A stretch of 64,000 nt of DNA, from the NCBI GenBank assembly GCA_010672925.1, contig JAAHFP010000013.1:62001-126000 (forward strand). Reading direction: 5' to 3'. Shown here piece by piece: positions 42,574 through 51,514 of this stretch (the first letter of the stretch is position 1; each line of letters begins with the position of its first letter). The position numbers and the translations under genes are program-made. Under the pieces are notes generated by a model. That model had not been told where the DNA came from. It saw nothing but the letters and a program-made list of their open reading frames with translations, and did no database searches. The DNA comes from Symploca sp. SIO1C2. Lineage in GTDB: Bacteria > Cyanobacteriota > Cyanobacteriia > Cyanobacteriales > Coleofasciculaceae.

Positions 42574-44331
42574 ATGAGTAATTGGCCAAAATTTGACTGC
42601 TATGGTTATTTAATAGAAGGAGAGTTAGGTTCTAATCTTACAGGAGGACGAGTTACTTATCTAGCACGAGACATTAACAATCAGCAGCCAGTTGTCCTGA
42701 AGCAGTTTCAGTTTGCTAAGACTAACTCAACTTGGTCAAATTACAATGCCTATGACCGAGAAATTGAGGTATTACGAGGGCTCAAGCATCATGGTATACC
42801 CTGTTACCTCAATGCCTTTCAGACAGAAGATGGTTTTTGCATGGTGCAGGAATATATCAATGCTTCAACTATAGCCACCTCCCGTAGCTTTAATCCAGAT
42901 GAAATCAAACAAATTGCAGTCTCTTTACTAGAAATTTTAGTCTACCTACAACATAGAATTCCTCCAGTAATTCATCGAGATATTAAGCCAGAGAATATTT
43001 TGGTTGATGAGCAAATGAATGTCTATCTTGTGGATTTTGGTTTTGCGAGAATTGGTAATGGCGAAGTGGGGGTAAGCAGTGTGGTTAAAGGAACCTTAGG
43101 GTTTATGCCTCCAGAGCAACTCTTTAATCGCCAACTAACGGAAGCCTCCGATTTATATGGTTTGGGTATGACCTTAATTTGCCTACTTACAGGAACCAAG
43201 TCTGTTGATATTGGTAATTTAGTTGATATCACCTATCGCATCAATTTTAAACATTTAGCGCCCAAGCTTAACTTTCACTGGGTTAAGTGGCTAGAAAAGA
43301 TGGTTGAACCCAAACTTCAAGAGCGTTTTCCTAATGCTGAAGCGGCTCTAGAAGCTATTCCCGCTTCCCCAATGCGCTTACCGAAGGCTAATTTTAGCCA
43401 AACCAACCTGAAATTCACTGCTATTCAACTAGGAGAAAAACTAACCCAAGCGATCGCAATTCATAACCCAGTCCCGGAAACGATGCTTTCTGGCAGGTGG
43501 GAAGTTGCACCTCATCCTCAGGATCCACCCCATACACCTGAATATCATGCCTGGATTACCTTAGAACCAGCCACATTTGCAGCTAATCAATCTGAGTGTC
43601 ACATTACTGTAAACACCAGTAAATTAATGGCAGATCAAACTTACACTAGGAAGATTTTACTACACAGTAATGCTTTGCCAGAAACCCATGCTCTCACTCT
43701 GCAAGTTCAGACTGCGCCCATGCCGATTAAAACCGAAAAATTACCCGTAGATATCCTCACTCTACAGGGTTTATTTTCTCTGGTAGTGGCGGGAATTGTC
43801 TCTTGGAGTGTATCTACATCAGCAACTTTTGTAGAAGCCCCAGTTGCAGCAAGTATTGGCGGGATAGCTGGCGCTGCAGTTGGTTGGGAAGCTGCTGCTT
43901 GGTTGATGGCAACAGCAGGAGCAATAATTGGTGCGAAAGCTGGATTTGTCGCTGGTGTTTTGACGGGGATTGTCGCTTCCCTAATGGTTTTGACGGGAAC
44001 CGTGGTAACCGGTGGCACCACAGTTTTAACTGGAGCCTTAGGTGGACTTATTGGGGGAGTAATTATTGGCGTTGCTACTGGCATTGCTGTGGAAAATCTG
44101 ATAGCAAGAGGGTGGGGTGAGGAATTTACTATTTGGCTCTCACTGTTGAGTGCAGCAGTGGGAAGTACGATAGGAATCGGCTTGGTAGCAGGATTCTTCA
44201 ACTCTTTGGTAATCTGGGCTTTGGTAGGAACCGGTTTACCGTGGCTGGGGATGATCATCCACCTCAATTTGCAGCGAACTAGATTAATTGCTGAGTATCG
44301 CCGCAGTGAGCGGTATTTGATTAAGCCTTAG
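42574..44331 (+). CDS. Serine/threonine protein kinase with glycine-rich membrane tail
   Basis: 585 residues. Kinase domain about 10-275: Lys43 (VVLKQ), HRDIKPEN (134-141), DFG (154-156) and GTLGFMPPEQL; apparently active. Residues about 285-390 are a beta-rich region (LSGRWEVAPHPQDPPHTPEYHAW) of unknown type. From about 395 to 565 there is a hydrophobic Gly/Ala-rich array with repeated GxxxG (for example AGAAVGWEAAAWLMATAGAIIGAKAGFVAG), which suggests several packed membrane helices of glycine-zipper type. It is thus likely membrane-bound with the kinase domain in the cytoplasm. Confidence 0.9.
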   Translation: MSNWPKFDCYGYLIEGELGSNLTGGRVTYLARDINNQQPVVLKQFQFAKTNSTWSNYNAYDREIEVLRGLKHHGIPCYLNAFQTEDGFCMVQEYINASTIATSRSFNPDEIKQIAVSLLEILVYLQHRIPPVIHRDIKPENILVDEQMNVYLVDFGFARIGNGEVGVSSVVKGTLGFMPPEQLFNRQLTEASDLYGLGMTLICLLTGTKSVDIGNLVDITYRINFKHLAPKLNFHWVKWLEKMVEPKLQERFPNAEAALEAIPASPMRLPKANFSQTNLKFTAIQLGEKLTQAIAIHNPVPETMLSGRWEVAPHPQDPPHTPEYHAWITLEPATFAANQSECHITVNTSKLMADQTYTRKILLHSNALPETHALTLQVQTAPMPIKTEKLPVDILTLQGLFSLVVAGIVSWSVSTSATFVEAPVAASIGGIAGAAVGWEAAAWLMATAGAIIGAKAGFVAGVLTGIVASLMVLTGTVVTGGTTVLTGALGGLIGGVIIGVATGIAVENLIARGWGEEFTIWLSLLSAAVGSTIGIGLVAGFFNSLVIWALVGTGLPWLGMIIHLNLQRTRLIAEYRRSERYLIKP

Positions 44332-44412
44332 CCGAAATAGTGTAAACTTCCAATGAAAACAAGATATTGAGATAAAACAGGTTAGCCTACTACAGTTGAA
44401 TCCAAAATTTTG

Positions 44413-45279
44413 ATGCAGTTGATTACAGGTACAACCAAACTATTAGGGGTAATTGGTGATCCAGTAGAGCATTCTTTATCACCAGTGATGCACAATCGAG
44501 CGATCGCTTCTTTGGGTGTTGATTATGTGTACTTACCTTTACCCATTAAACCAGAAGATTTGGCAGTAGCGATCGCTGGTTTTAAAGCTATTGGTCTAGT
44601 CGGGTTTAATATTACGATTCCCCACAAACAGGCAATTATGCCTCTGCTCTCAGAAGTATCTGACATAGCTCAAGGGGTAGGAGCAGTAAACACGGTGTAT
44701 CGCACTAATAGTGGCTGGTGGGGTACAAATACCGATGTGGCAGGTTTTATTAGTCCCTTGCAGGCATTAAATAGAGATTGGAGCCAAACCAAAGTAGTCG
44801 TTTTGGGGTATGGTGGTGCTGCTCGTGCTGTAGTAGTTGGTTGTACTCAGTTAGGCTGTACTAAGATTCATGTGATTGGTCGTAATCCCCAAAAGTTAAG
44901 TCAATTTCAGCAAAGTTGGGATAGTACTAACCTACCAGTAAGTATTAATATTCACCTTTGGCAGCAACTCCCGGAACTAATTTCCCAAGCAGACTTGCTG
45001 GTCAATACTACACCTGTAGGGATGTATCCTGATATTGACCGCTCTCCTGTTGAGGAGGCCACGATACAAAGGCTATCAGCAAAAGCGATCGCTTATGACC
45101 TAATTTACACTCCTAGCACCACTAAATTTTTGCAACAAGCCCAACAACAGGGAGCAGTTACTCTTAATGGTTTGGAAATGTTGGTACAACAGGGAGCCGC
45201 TGCCTTAAAAATTTGGCTAGGACAAACTCCACCAGTAGATATTATGCGCCAATCCTTGCAGGAGCAACTGCAAGGATAA
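44413..45279 (+). CDS. aroE: Shikimate dehydrogenase
   Basis: 288 residues, normal length. Substrate site SLSPVMHN; catalytic Lys in FNITIPHK and Asp in GTNTDVAGF; NADP-binding GYGGAARAV (GxGGxxR type). The enzyme reduces 3-dehydroshikimate to shikimate with NADPH in aromatic amino acid synthesis. The ATG at 44413 is preferred to the overlapping TTG at 44410. It follows the kinase by about 80 bp, but no functional link is implied. Confidence 0.96.
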   Translation: MQLITGTTKLLGVIGDPVEHSLSPVMHNRAIASLGVDYVYLPLPIKPEDLAVAIAGFKAIGLVGFNITIPHKQAIMPLLSEVSDIAQGVGAVNTVYRTNSGWWGTNTDVAGFISPLQALNRDWSQTKVVVLGYGGAARAVVVGCTQLGCTKIHVIGRNPQKLSQFQQSWDSTNLPVSINIHLWQQLPELISQADLLVNTTPVGMYPDIDRSPVEEATIQRLSAKAIAYDLIYTPSTTKFLQQAQQQGAVTLNGLEMLVQQGAAALKIWLGQTPPVDIMRQSLQEQLQG

Positions 45280-45565
45280 CTTATCCCTCAGCTAAAGCAC
45301 GGGGGATGAGAGTGTTATTTGTTGTTAGTTGTTGGTTGTTTGTAAAAAAAAATAATTTAAAAAAAGCAGGGGAGTTAGGAAAAAATATCCTGAAATGGTG
45401 CTTAAGGGAGCGAGAAAGTAATTAAAAGAAGGCAGCAGACATTAGTCTGCTCAGGAGTTGAGTACCATAATCCTTTTTCAACACTGAGTAGAAAGTACTA
45501 ATTTTTTTAGTTTAGGTTGTCGCTGCTGAATATTGTTCCTCAACAACACCAAACAATTACTACAG

Positions 45566-45907
45566 ATGGATCACAAAAAGATCAATCACATTATGGGTAT
45601 AACAGCAACAATGGTTGCTGCGATCGCATTTTTTAAGGTCGGTAATTTAAACCAATTAAGTTTAAATACTGAACTTCCTCTGCAAAGGGCACAAGTAACA
45701 GCGCAACAACCAACCCAAGAGGAATCCCCAAGTGAGCTGATTGCAATCTTTCTGGTTTTATCCCCAATTTTCTTGCTGTTATTTAACAACAAAAAGCAAG
45801 AAAAGCCATCTTCAGAAGAAGAAAAACTGGGTAAGGCATTAACCGAATACCTTAAAGCATTCAAAAAAGAAAAGGCTGAAATAAAAAAAGACAAAGCTAA
45901 AAGCTAG
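45566..45907 (+). CDS. Small hypothetical membrane protein
   Basis: 113 residues. A first hydrophobic helix (INHIMGITATMVAAIAFF), a polar stretch (LPLQRAQVTAQQPTQEE), a second helix (SELIAIFLVLSPIFLLLF), then a lysine/glutamate-rich tail (EEEKLGKALTEYLKAFKKEKAEIKKDKAKS). I do not recognise it. It looks like a two-helix membrane protein with a charged cytoplasmic end. The frame opens to a TTG at 45533; the ATG at 45566 is preferred because it precedes the first helix directly. Confidence 0.5.
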   Translation: MDHKKINHIMGITATMVAAIAFFKVGNLNQLSLNTELPLQRAQVTAQQPTQEESPSELIAIFLVLSPIFLLLFNNKKQEKPSSEEEKLGKALTEYLKAFKKEKAEIKKDKAKS

Positions 45908-45911
45908 TGTT

Positions 45912-46035
45912 CTGAAGGCAGGAGGCTCCGAGGAAAAAAAGTTGGGGGAGCTGGGGAAGCTGAGGGAGCTGGGGGAGAAAAATTTTGCCGACAGAATCAT
46001 TTGTATGGGCGATTATCCGGATTTGGTATAACACT
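45912..46035. repeat. Composite repeat with 9-bp GAGCTGGGG units
   Basis: GGCAGGAGG unit, then three 9-bp units (45948-45974) of the same type as inside the glycosyltransferase gene at 11612, then GAGAAAAATTTTGC and a segment with TTATCCGGATTTGGTATAAC that recurs near 22830. Lies between two convergent genes. Confidence 0.7.
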
Positions 46036-46093
46036 TATTCAAACCGAGAATTAAGACTCATTCTCCCAAGCCCTAATCACCCAATCCCAAACC

Positions 46094-47344
46094 CTAAACC
46101 CTGTCTTTTGAAGTCACTGTCTCGATTACAGGAGTACCATCGTCTTTAATCCAAGCAATATAAGTAATACGACGGCAACGGGCATACTCTTTAATCTGAG
46201 CCGGTGAGCGTCCCCCTAAATCCATCTCTACCCGCACCAAATGTTCAGAATCTCTAAGCTTTTGAGAGTAACTAAAGGCAGCTGCTTCAGCTTGGGGTGT
46301 TTCTGGCACAACTAACCAGTCACTAGCTGCTGTCTGATGAGGCAGCTGGCTACTGGAGAGCAGAGTGTAGTGTAGGTCTTCAATATTCAGGCAAAAACCA
46401 ATTCCTGGGTAAGTTTCTCCCTGAGGATGATACAACCCTAATAGTTGGTCATAGCGTCCTCCTTGTCCCAAAACTCGCTGATTGGGCTCAACATCGCTCA
46501 CTACTTCAAAGACAATCCCAGTGTAGTAGTCAAAGGTTTGAACTAAGCTGAGATCTAGAATCAAAGGTAAGGGAGTAGCAGAGCTATGGTCAATCAATTC
46601 GACTAGGGATTTGAGGTTGTTAACGATTGTTTGCTCTGATGATGCTAAATCCAAACCTGCAACCTTTTGCAAAACATCAGCAGGACGTCCCCGAAGATCA
46701 AAAAGAAACAGTGCCCGGTCTCGCAATTCTGGAGAAAGAGGCAGATGTTCTAGTGCTACGCGATCCAAATGAGCGATCGCACTCCTAACTTTATCTTGTA
46801 TTGGCTGAGGAAAGGGGGAAAGCAGCGATCTCGTCAACCCTGCTTCTCCCAAAACCACATGCCACTTTGGTAATCCCAGTTGATTCAGACAATCTGCTAG
46901 TAGCAAGATAATTTCTGCATCTGCTAAAATTCCTCCAGTTCCTAGCAGTTCTACCCCTGACTGGTAGAACTCCAATTGACGTCCGTGATGACCAACAGTT
47001 GGTCGGCGAAACACATTTGCGTTGTAATAGAGTCTTTGGGGTAAAGAAGAGGTTGCCGAGTTAGCACTGCCCGCAATACGAGTAACCATTGCCCGGGCGA
47101 TTGAAGCCGTGAGTTCTGGGCGCAACCCTAATGTTCCCTCTTCATACTCCTGCAACTGGATAACTGTCGAACGCTCGATCGCTCCCCCTGCCATAAGAGT
47201 ATCTAACCATTCCAGGGTGGATGTAATAATCCGATGATATCCCCAACGGTGAAATACTTGTTGCAGGTGGTCTGCAATCCAGCGTTTTTGAGTAACTTCG
47301 AGGGGCAGTAAATCCCTTGCCCCTGCTGGTGGTTGATGAACCAT
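46094..47344 (-). CDS. hisZ: ATP phosphoribosyltransferase regulatory subunit HisZ
   Basis: 416 residues, related to histidyl-tRNA synthetase. It has the class II fold pattern (QPPAGARDLLPLE; YEEGTLGLRPELTASIARAM; RRPTVGHHGRQLEFYQSGVELLG; QTFDYYTGIVFEVV; LGQGGRYDQLLGLYH) but lacks the C-terminal anticodon-binding domain layout of true HisRS. HisZ activates the short HisG enzyme in the first step of histidine synthesis. Its ATG overlaps the stop codon of the upstream J-domain gene (TAATG), so translation is probably coupled. Cyanobacteria normally use the HisG-HisZ form. Confidence 0.9.
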   Translation of the reverse strand: MVHQPPAGARDLLPLEVTQKRWIADHLQQVFHRWGYHRIITSTLEWLDTLMAGGAIERSTVIQLQEYEEGTLGLRPELTASIARAMVTRIAGSANSATSSLPQRLYYNANVFRRPTVGHHGRQLEFYQSGVELLGTGGILADAEIILLLADCLNQLGLPKWHVVLGEAGLTRSLLSPFPQPIQDKVRSAIAHLDRVALEHLPLSPELRDRALFLFDLRGRPADVLQKVAGLDLASSEQTIVNNLKSLVELIDHSSATPLPLILDLSLVQTFDYYTGIVFEVVSDVEPNQRVLGQGGRYDQLLGLYHPQGETYPGIGFCLNIEDLHYTLLSSSQLPHQTAASDWLVVPETPQAEAAAFSYSQKLRDSEHLVRVEMDLGGRSPAQIKEYARCRRITYIAWIKDDGTPVIETVTSKDRV

Positions 47345-48303
47345 TATTTTTTCTTACCGCCAAACATACCAAATAAGCCACCACCAGATTTACTTTGATT
47401 CCCTGATGATTTGCCAGAGCCACCAGAATTCGTTGGTTGAGTACCACCGCTTTTGGCCGCTATTTGTTCTATGTACTTTTTCCCTTTCAACGCTCTTTCA
47501 TCCTTAGGATTCAGCTGCAAAGCTTTACCAAAGTGTACTTTAGCCATTGCAGTCTGCCTTTGCTTTAAATAAGCAACTCCTAGTAGGCTATGGCAATTAC
47601 TGTTTTTTTGATCTAACTTGAGGGCATCTCGCAACTCTAAAATTGCCTTGGCAAAATTGTTCTTGGCTATATATCCTTCAGCACGACGGATATAAGCAGC
47701 AACTCTTTTTTCTAGGAGCTTCTGAGGATCTGGGCCTGGATCTGTTTGAATAAGGGTGTCTTCTCCCGTAGAAGTATCCTTATCTTTGGGAGGTTTTCCT
47801 GCTCCACTATCTTTTCCAGGTGAAATTTTGCCGTCTTTCAGCATCAGGTAAACTAAATTGAGTTCACTGATTTCAGCAATTTTTCCCAAGGCTTCTTTAA
47901 CAGATGTATATTGCTTAGATGCCAAGTTTTGCAGTGAGCTTTTGTAAGCATTTTCTAAACCTGCACCTGCTCGGGTTAATTGTTTAGCAGTTTCGCTGGC
48001 TATAGAAACTTTATTTTTTTCCCCAGCCAAGCGCTTACCCATAAGTTTCAGACTGATGGCATAATCGCGATTTTCTTTAGACAGTTGTTCATAAGCAGGG
48101 TTAACTAGCTTCGATAGCAGCTCATTTGCCTGTTTTTTTTCAGCTTCGCTTTCTGCTTTACAACTGTCTGGGTGCAGATTACGAGCAATTTTCAGATACC
48201 TTTTGCGGACTGACTTCGGATCCGCATCTACAGGAATTCCTAAAATTGCGTGGTGGTCAGTAAAATCATACTTAAAGAGTCCTCGTCCAATTTCAAAAGG
48301 CAT
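47344..48303 (-). CDS. J-domain (DnaJ-like) protein with TPR repeats
   Basis: 319 residues. The N-terminus (about 14-80) is a J domain with the HPD motif at 44-46 (ARNLHPDS), which stimulates DnaK ATPase. Residues about 205-285 hold TPR-like helices (AKNNFAKAILELRDALKLD; LLGVAYLKQRQTAMAKVHFGKALQLNPKDERAL). The tail is Gly/Ser-rich and ends GMFGGKKK. So it is a co-chaperone that recruits DnaK to a client bound by the TPR part. Its stop codon overlaps the hisZ start. J domains at exactly this place may reflect only gene order, not function. Confidence 0.88.
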   Translation of the reverse strand: MPFEIGRGLFKYDFTDHHAILGIPVDADPKSVRKRYLKIARNLHPDSCKAESEAEKKQANELLSKLVNPAYEQLSKENRDYAISLKLMGKRLAGEKNKVSIASETAKQLTRAGAGLENAYKSSLQNLASKQYTSVKEALGKIAEISELNLVYLMLKDGKISPGKDSGAGKPPKDKDTSTGEDTLIQTDPGPDPQKLLEKRVAAYIRRAEGYIAKNNFAKAILELRDALKLDQKNSNCHSLLGVAYLKQRQTAMAKVHFGKALQLNPKDERALKGKKYIEQIAAKSGGTQPTNSGGSGKSSGNQSKSGGGLFGMFGGKKK

Positions 48304-48422
48304 AGGGCACTGTGTGATCTCCGTGCAGAAAGAATTGTCTCTAGTATGTCTTATATTTTGATCTAACTGGTATACTTTGAGACCTTTACTGGGGACTCAG
48401 GATTTTCTGAATCAAGAGAGAA

Positions 48423-48454
48423 CGAATCCCAATCCTTCTCAAGAGTGAGATTCG
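48423..48454 (-). terminator. Possible hairpin after chlP
   Basis: CGAATC (48423-48428) and GATTCG (48449-48454) can pair around a 20-nt loop, in the 176-bp gap after the chlP stop codon on the minus strand. The T-run is weak. Confidence 0.35.
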
Positions 48455-48479
48455 CTTGTCCCTATTAGGACTATCTCCA

Positions 48480-49703
48480 CTAGGGAGCTAAAGCACTACC
48501 CCGCAGTAAGCTACCAACAGTTTTGGCAGTAATCTTCATTTGAATCAGAGGATTGGCTGGAACAACTGTTTTATAAAGATAGCTGTCGAAGGTGAGCTTC
48601 TGAACATCTTTATCAGCACACATTTCGACGAAGGCTTCACGGGTAGCATCGGTGCGATAGAAGACCCTTTGCAGAATATCCAGTACTTTATAGGTCATGC
48701 CGTACTTCTTATCCCAACGCTTCAGGTAAAGCTTCAGATCATCTTCTGTGGGAATTCGAGTACCACCATTGGAGGTTTCGACAATGGTTTCAGCGCACAT
48801 TCTAGCGGATTTTGCTGCAAAGTAAATCCCTTCACCAGAAGACTTAGTAACTGTACCAGCAGCATCTCCTACTAGAGCTACTCTACCCCGAACTCGGCGT
48901 GGTCTGGGATGTTCTGGAATAGGATGAGCTTCGACTTTGATGATTTCGCCCCCTACCAGCTTACTCGCAGCCCGGGCACGAATACCAGCTTGCAGCTGTT
49001 TGATTTTGGCTTGGTTCACCTTCATTGTGCCAGTACCAACAGCAACGTGGTCATATTTAGGGAATACCCAAGCGTAGAAGTCTGGGGAAACATCATCACC
49101 AACATACATTTCCGCCAGGTCTTCGTAGTAGCCCATCATTGAACCTGGTAGACGAATTCGCTCTTGGAAAGCGATCGCATAATTGTAATCACCGGCATCA
49201 ATGGCTTTAGCAACCCGAGAATTGGCTCCATCTGCTCCAATTACTAGGTCTACCTTCAGAGTTTTTTGCACTCCATTCAAGCTACCGTTGGAATGGTCGG
49301 CATAGTGAAGGGTATAGGGGTCGGTGTTACTAGTGGGAATCTCTAGCTTGTGGACAGTGCCGTTAATCAGGTTAGCTCCCAACTCAGCAGCGCGATGACG
49401 CATGAAGCCGTCTAGTACCTCACGACGGCACATGCCAATATATTCATCTTCATTGATCAGATTGATATCAACCTCAACATTAGAGGGTGAGATCATCTTC
49501 ATTTTTCTTACCCGCCGGTCAATAATTTCTGGGGGTAGTTCAAACTCACTTACCATGCACAGCGGAATAGCACCACCGCAGGGTTTAGCATTATCCAGCT
49601 TGCGCTCAAATAGGTAAGTTTCGATTCCAGCTTTTGCTAAAACCTCGGCAGCAGAGGAACCTGCCGGTCCTGAACCAACAACTGCAACCCTTAGTGCTGG
49701 CAT
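48480..49703 (-). CDS. chlP: Geranylgeranyl reductase ChlP
   Basis: 407 residues. An N-terminal FAD/NAD-binding site (VAVVGSGPAGSSAAEVL, glycines at 10, 12, 15), then KPCGGAIPLCM and the central DLVIGADGANSRVAKAI and GRVALVGDAAGTVTKSSGEGI motifs of the geranylgeranyl reductase family. ChlP saturates three double bonds of the geranylgeranyl group to form phytyl for chlorophyll, tocopherol and phylloquinone. The ATG at 49703 has GGGAGA upstream and fits the usual N-terminus; the frame open to 49820 would add 39 residues not found in the family. Confidence 0.95.
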   Translation of the reverse strand: MPALRVAVVGSGPAGSSAAEVLAKAGIETYLFERKLDNAKPCGGAIPLCMVSEFELPPEIIDRRVRKMKMISPSNVEVDINLINEDEYIGMCRREVLDGFMRHRAAELGANLINGTVHKLEIPTSNTDPYTLHYADHSNGSLNGVQKTLKVDLVIGADGANSRVAKAIDAGDYNYAIAFQERIRLPGSMMGYYEDLAEMYVGDDVSPDFYAWVFPKYDHVAVGTGTMKVNQAKIKQLQAGIRARAASKLVGGEIIKVEAHPIPEHPRPRRVRGRVALVGDAAGTVTKSSGEGIYFAAKSARMCAETIVETSNGGTRIPTEDDLKLYLKRWDKKYGMTYKVLDILQRVFYRTDATREAFVEMCADKDVQKLTFDSYLYKTVVPANPLIQMKITAKTVGSLLRGSALAP

Positions 49704-50017
49704 GTTTTCTCCCAATCTTTTTAGAGCTACGGAGTGAATCGTATCATTACCTTTGGCCGATCTCAGCAATATATGGCAATATCGGGCTAAGTTGAAATAC
49801 AGCTTAACAACTTGGCGCAATATAACTTCATAATCACTGCTGTAGGCGATCGCTTTTTGGGAAATGGGAATGGGTGAAAAACGCTGGATGTACCAGACGC
49901 GCCTGCCGAAGGATGGCCGTAGTGCTATTGGCGCGTCTCTACAAATGACACGACACCATTAAAGTTTTAGATAGTAGGTAATGGAAAATTTTTCTACAAG
50001 TGGGGAGGATGCTCATT
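49704..50017. other. 314-bp gap with an AGACGCGCC hairpin
   Basis: AGACGCGCC (49895-49903) and GGCGCGTCT (49930-49938) form a perfect 9-bp inverted repeat with a 26-nt loop, a type of small dispersed hairpin seen in cyanobacteria. The gap separates divergently transcribed chlP and the 50018 gene and must hold their promoters; a HIP1 site lies at about 49848. Confidence 0.65.
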
Positions 50018-50620
50018 ATGCCTTACAGCCAGTTTACCAGCATTGGCAAAGTTAAAGACGCTTTCGACATTCAAACCATTGAAGGCGGACGATTTCTTCC
50101 TCCGACTGAACCCATTGTGCCATCTGCTGCACTTACAGCATTTCTCGAAGAAAGTATTCCCCTTACAGCTTTAGCCAGCGAAAAAGCTCGTTCAGAAGGA
50201 ATTATTTATCCCATCCTGCTGGAAGTTCGGCGGATCTTACAGCGACAAATCAGTTTGTTTTCTGGGGAAGATTTTACGGTGGATGAAGCTGTTGGACTCA
50301 ACGGTATATGTGATTTCCTCTTAAGTCGTTCTCCTGAAGTGCTGGAAATTGAAGCACCTGTTATCGTGATTGTAGAAGCCAAAAAAGCTGATTTGAAAAC
50401 TGGGTTTGGGCAATGCATTGCTGAAATGGTTGCAGGACAACGGTTTAATGCAGCCAAAAACTGTCCAATTGCTACAGTGTATGGCTCCATTAGTAATGGT
50501 ACTCAATGGAGATTTCTCAAGCTAGAAGATAAGATAGTTACTATCGATTTGACTGATTATCCCTTACCACCTGTTGAGCAAATTCTGGGAATGCTGGTTT
50601 GGATGGTTCAAAATGGTTGA
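50018..50620 (+). CDS. Hypothetical PD-(D/E)XK nuclease-like protein
   Basis: 200 residues. The arrangement GICDFLLS ... APVIVIVEAKKADLKTGFGQCIAEM fits the core of the PD-(D/E)XK fold: an Asp before a strand, then E-x-K. Similar genes are common and uncharacterised in cyanobacteria. It is not linked to a methyltransferase or helicase, so a restriction role is not supported. The ATG at 50018 is chosen since GGGGAGG lies 9 nt before it; earlier in-frame GTG (50000) and ATG (50009) overlap this ribosome binding site. Confidence 0.65.
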   Translation: MPYSQFTSIGKVKDAFDIQTIEGGRFLPPTEPIVPSAALTAFLEESIPLTALASEKARSEGIIYPILLEVRRILQRQISLFSGEDFTVDEAVGLNGICDFLLSRSPEVLEIEAPVIVIVEAKKADLKTGFGQCIAEMVAGQRFNAAKNCPIATVYGSISNGTQWRFLKLEDKIVTIDLTDYPLPPVEQILGMLVWMVQNG

Positions 50621-50704
50621 ATAAAAATTGATTAAACTCGGATTCTATTCTAGTCAAATCGATTTTATGTAAGAGCAGGGAGTGTCAAAGGAAAGGAGCA
50701 GCAT

Positions 50705-51343
50705 ATGTCCCGAAGTAGTATAGAAAATATTGAGCTTGTCGTCCGAACTATTGCCCAAACATCCCTGGATAACGAAAAGTATTTTACCGAGTTGGACGGT
50801 GTTGTTGGGGATGGGGACTTTGGCATCTCACTAGCCAGTGGCTTTGGTGCGATTGTGGCACAATGGGATACCCTGGATCGTAGCAGCGGTGAGAATTTTC
50901 TGGTGGGGTGCGCCAAAATTATCTCCAGAAATATTGGTGGTACTTCCGGTTCCATCTGGCGGGCAGCTTTTCGGAATGCGGGCAAGAGCATTAGTGGTAA
51001 AGAAGAACTAACTGGGGAAGATGTAGTGACAATGTTTCGCAGTGCAGCAGCAGGAATTATGGATCGTGGGGGAGCAAATTTAGGGGACAAAACCTTGCTG
51101 GATGCCTTAGTACCAGCAGCAGATGCCTTTGAGCAAACTATCACAAATGGCGGCAATACTCAGCAATCGATCGATACAGCCGCCAAAGCGGCGCGAGAAC
51201 AGGTAGAAGAAACTAAAGCTTGGATCGCGAAGCGAGGTAGGGCATCCTATACTGGTGAACGGAGTAAAGATACTTATGATGCTGGTGCAGTAGCAGTGGC
51301 AATGATGTTTGAGAATGTTGCTGCTGCTTGGGAAAAATTTTGA
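50705..51343 (+). CDS. dhaL: Dihydroxyacetone kinase L-subunit-like protein (DhaL)
   Basis: 212 residues, all-helical, full DhaL length. The nucleotide-binding motif GDGDFG (35-40, normally GDGDxG with the Mg-ADP aspartates) and IGGTSGSIWRAAFRNAG, then MDRGGANLGDKTLLDAL and YDAGAVAVAMMFE match the L/ATP-binding subunit. In dihydroxyacetone kinase DhaL pairs with DhaK; no dhaK is in this window, so it may work with a distant DhaK or on another substrate. Strong AAGGAG ribosome binding site before the ATG. The stop codon opens a seven-unit heptamer array. Confidence 0.87.
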   Translation: MSRSSIENIELVVRTIAQTSLDNEKYFTELDGVVGDGDFGISLASGFGAIVAQWDTLDRSSGENFLVGCAKIISRNIGGTSGSIWRAAFRNAGKSISGKEELTGEDVVTMFRSAAAGIMDRGGANLGDKTLLDALVPAADAFEQTITNGGNTQQSIDTAAKAAREQVEETKAWIAKRGRASYTGERSKDTYDAGAVAVAMMFENVAAAWEKF

Positions 51344-51391
51344 TAATGGATAATGGATAATGGATAATTGATAATTGATAATTGATAATTG
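51343..51391. repeat. Heptamer array ATAATGG x3 + ATAATTG x4
   Basis: Seven 7-bp units starting within the dhaL stop codon. A complementary set (TCCATTA type, 51471-51500) lies about 80 bp further on, so the two can pair in the transcript. Confidence 0.9.
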
Positions 51392-51470
51392 GGAGTGAAA
51401 AAGATTTTTTGGCCTCTAGACAATTTGCGATTGCCTTATCTCGCATAAAAGAGGAATAGTTAACTCATTG

Positions 51471-51500
51471 TCCATTATTAATTATCCATTATCCATTATC
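51471..51500. repeat. Inverted TCCATTA/ATTATCC units
   Basis: Units complementary to the 51343-51391 array, ending just before the ribosome binding site of the next gene. Confidence 0.8.
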
Positions 51501-51514
51501 AAGAGGAATTTACT

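Noticed and set aside
43707-44267. 186-codon minus-strand ORF
   Set aside because: Pro/Ala/Thr-rich shadow of the Gly/Ala-rich membrane part of the kinase gene on the plus strand.
50018-50620. Restriction-modification system
   Set aside because: The nuclease-like protein has no methyltransferase, specificity or helicase gene nearby.
50665-51156. 163-codon minus-strand ORF
   Set aside because: Antisense shadow of dhaL, which has clear family motifs.
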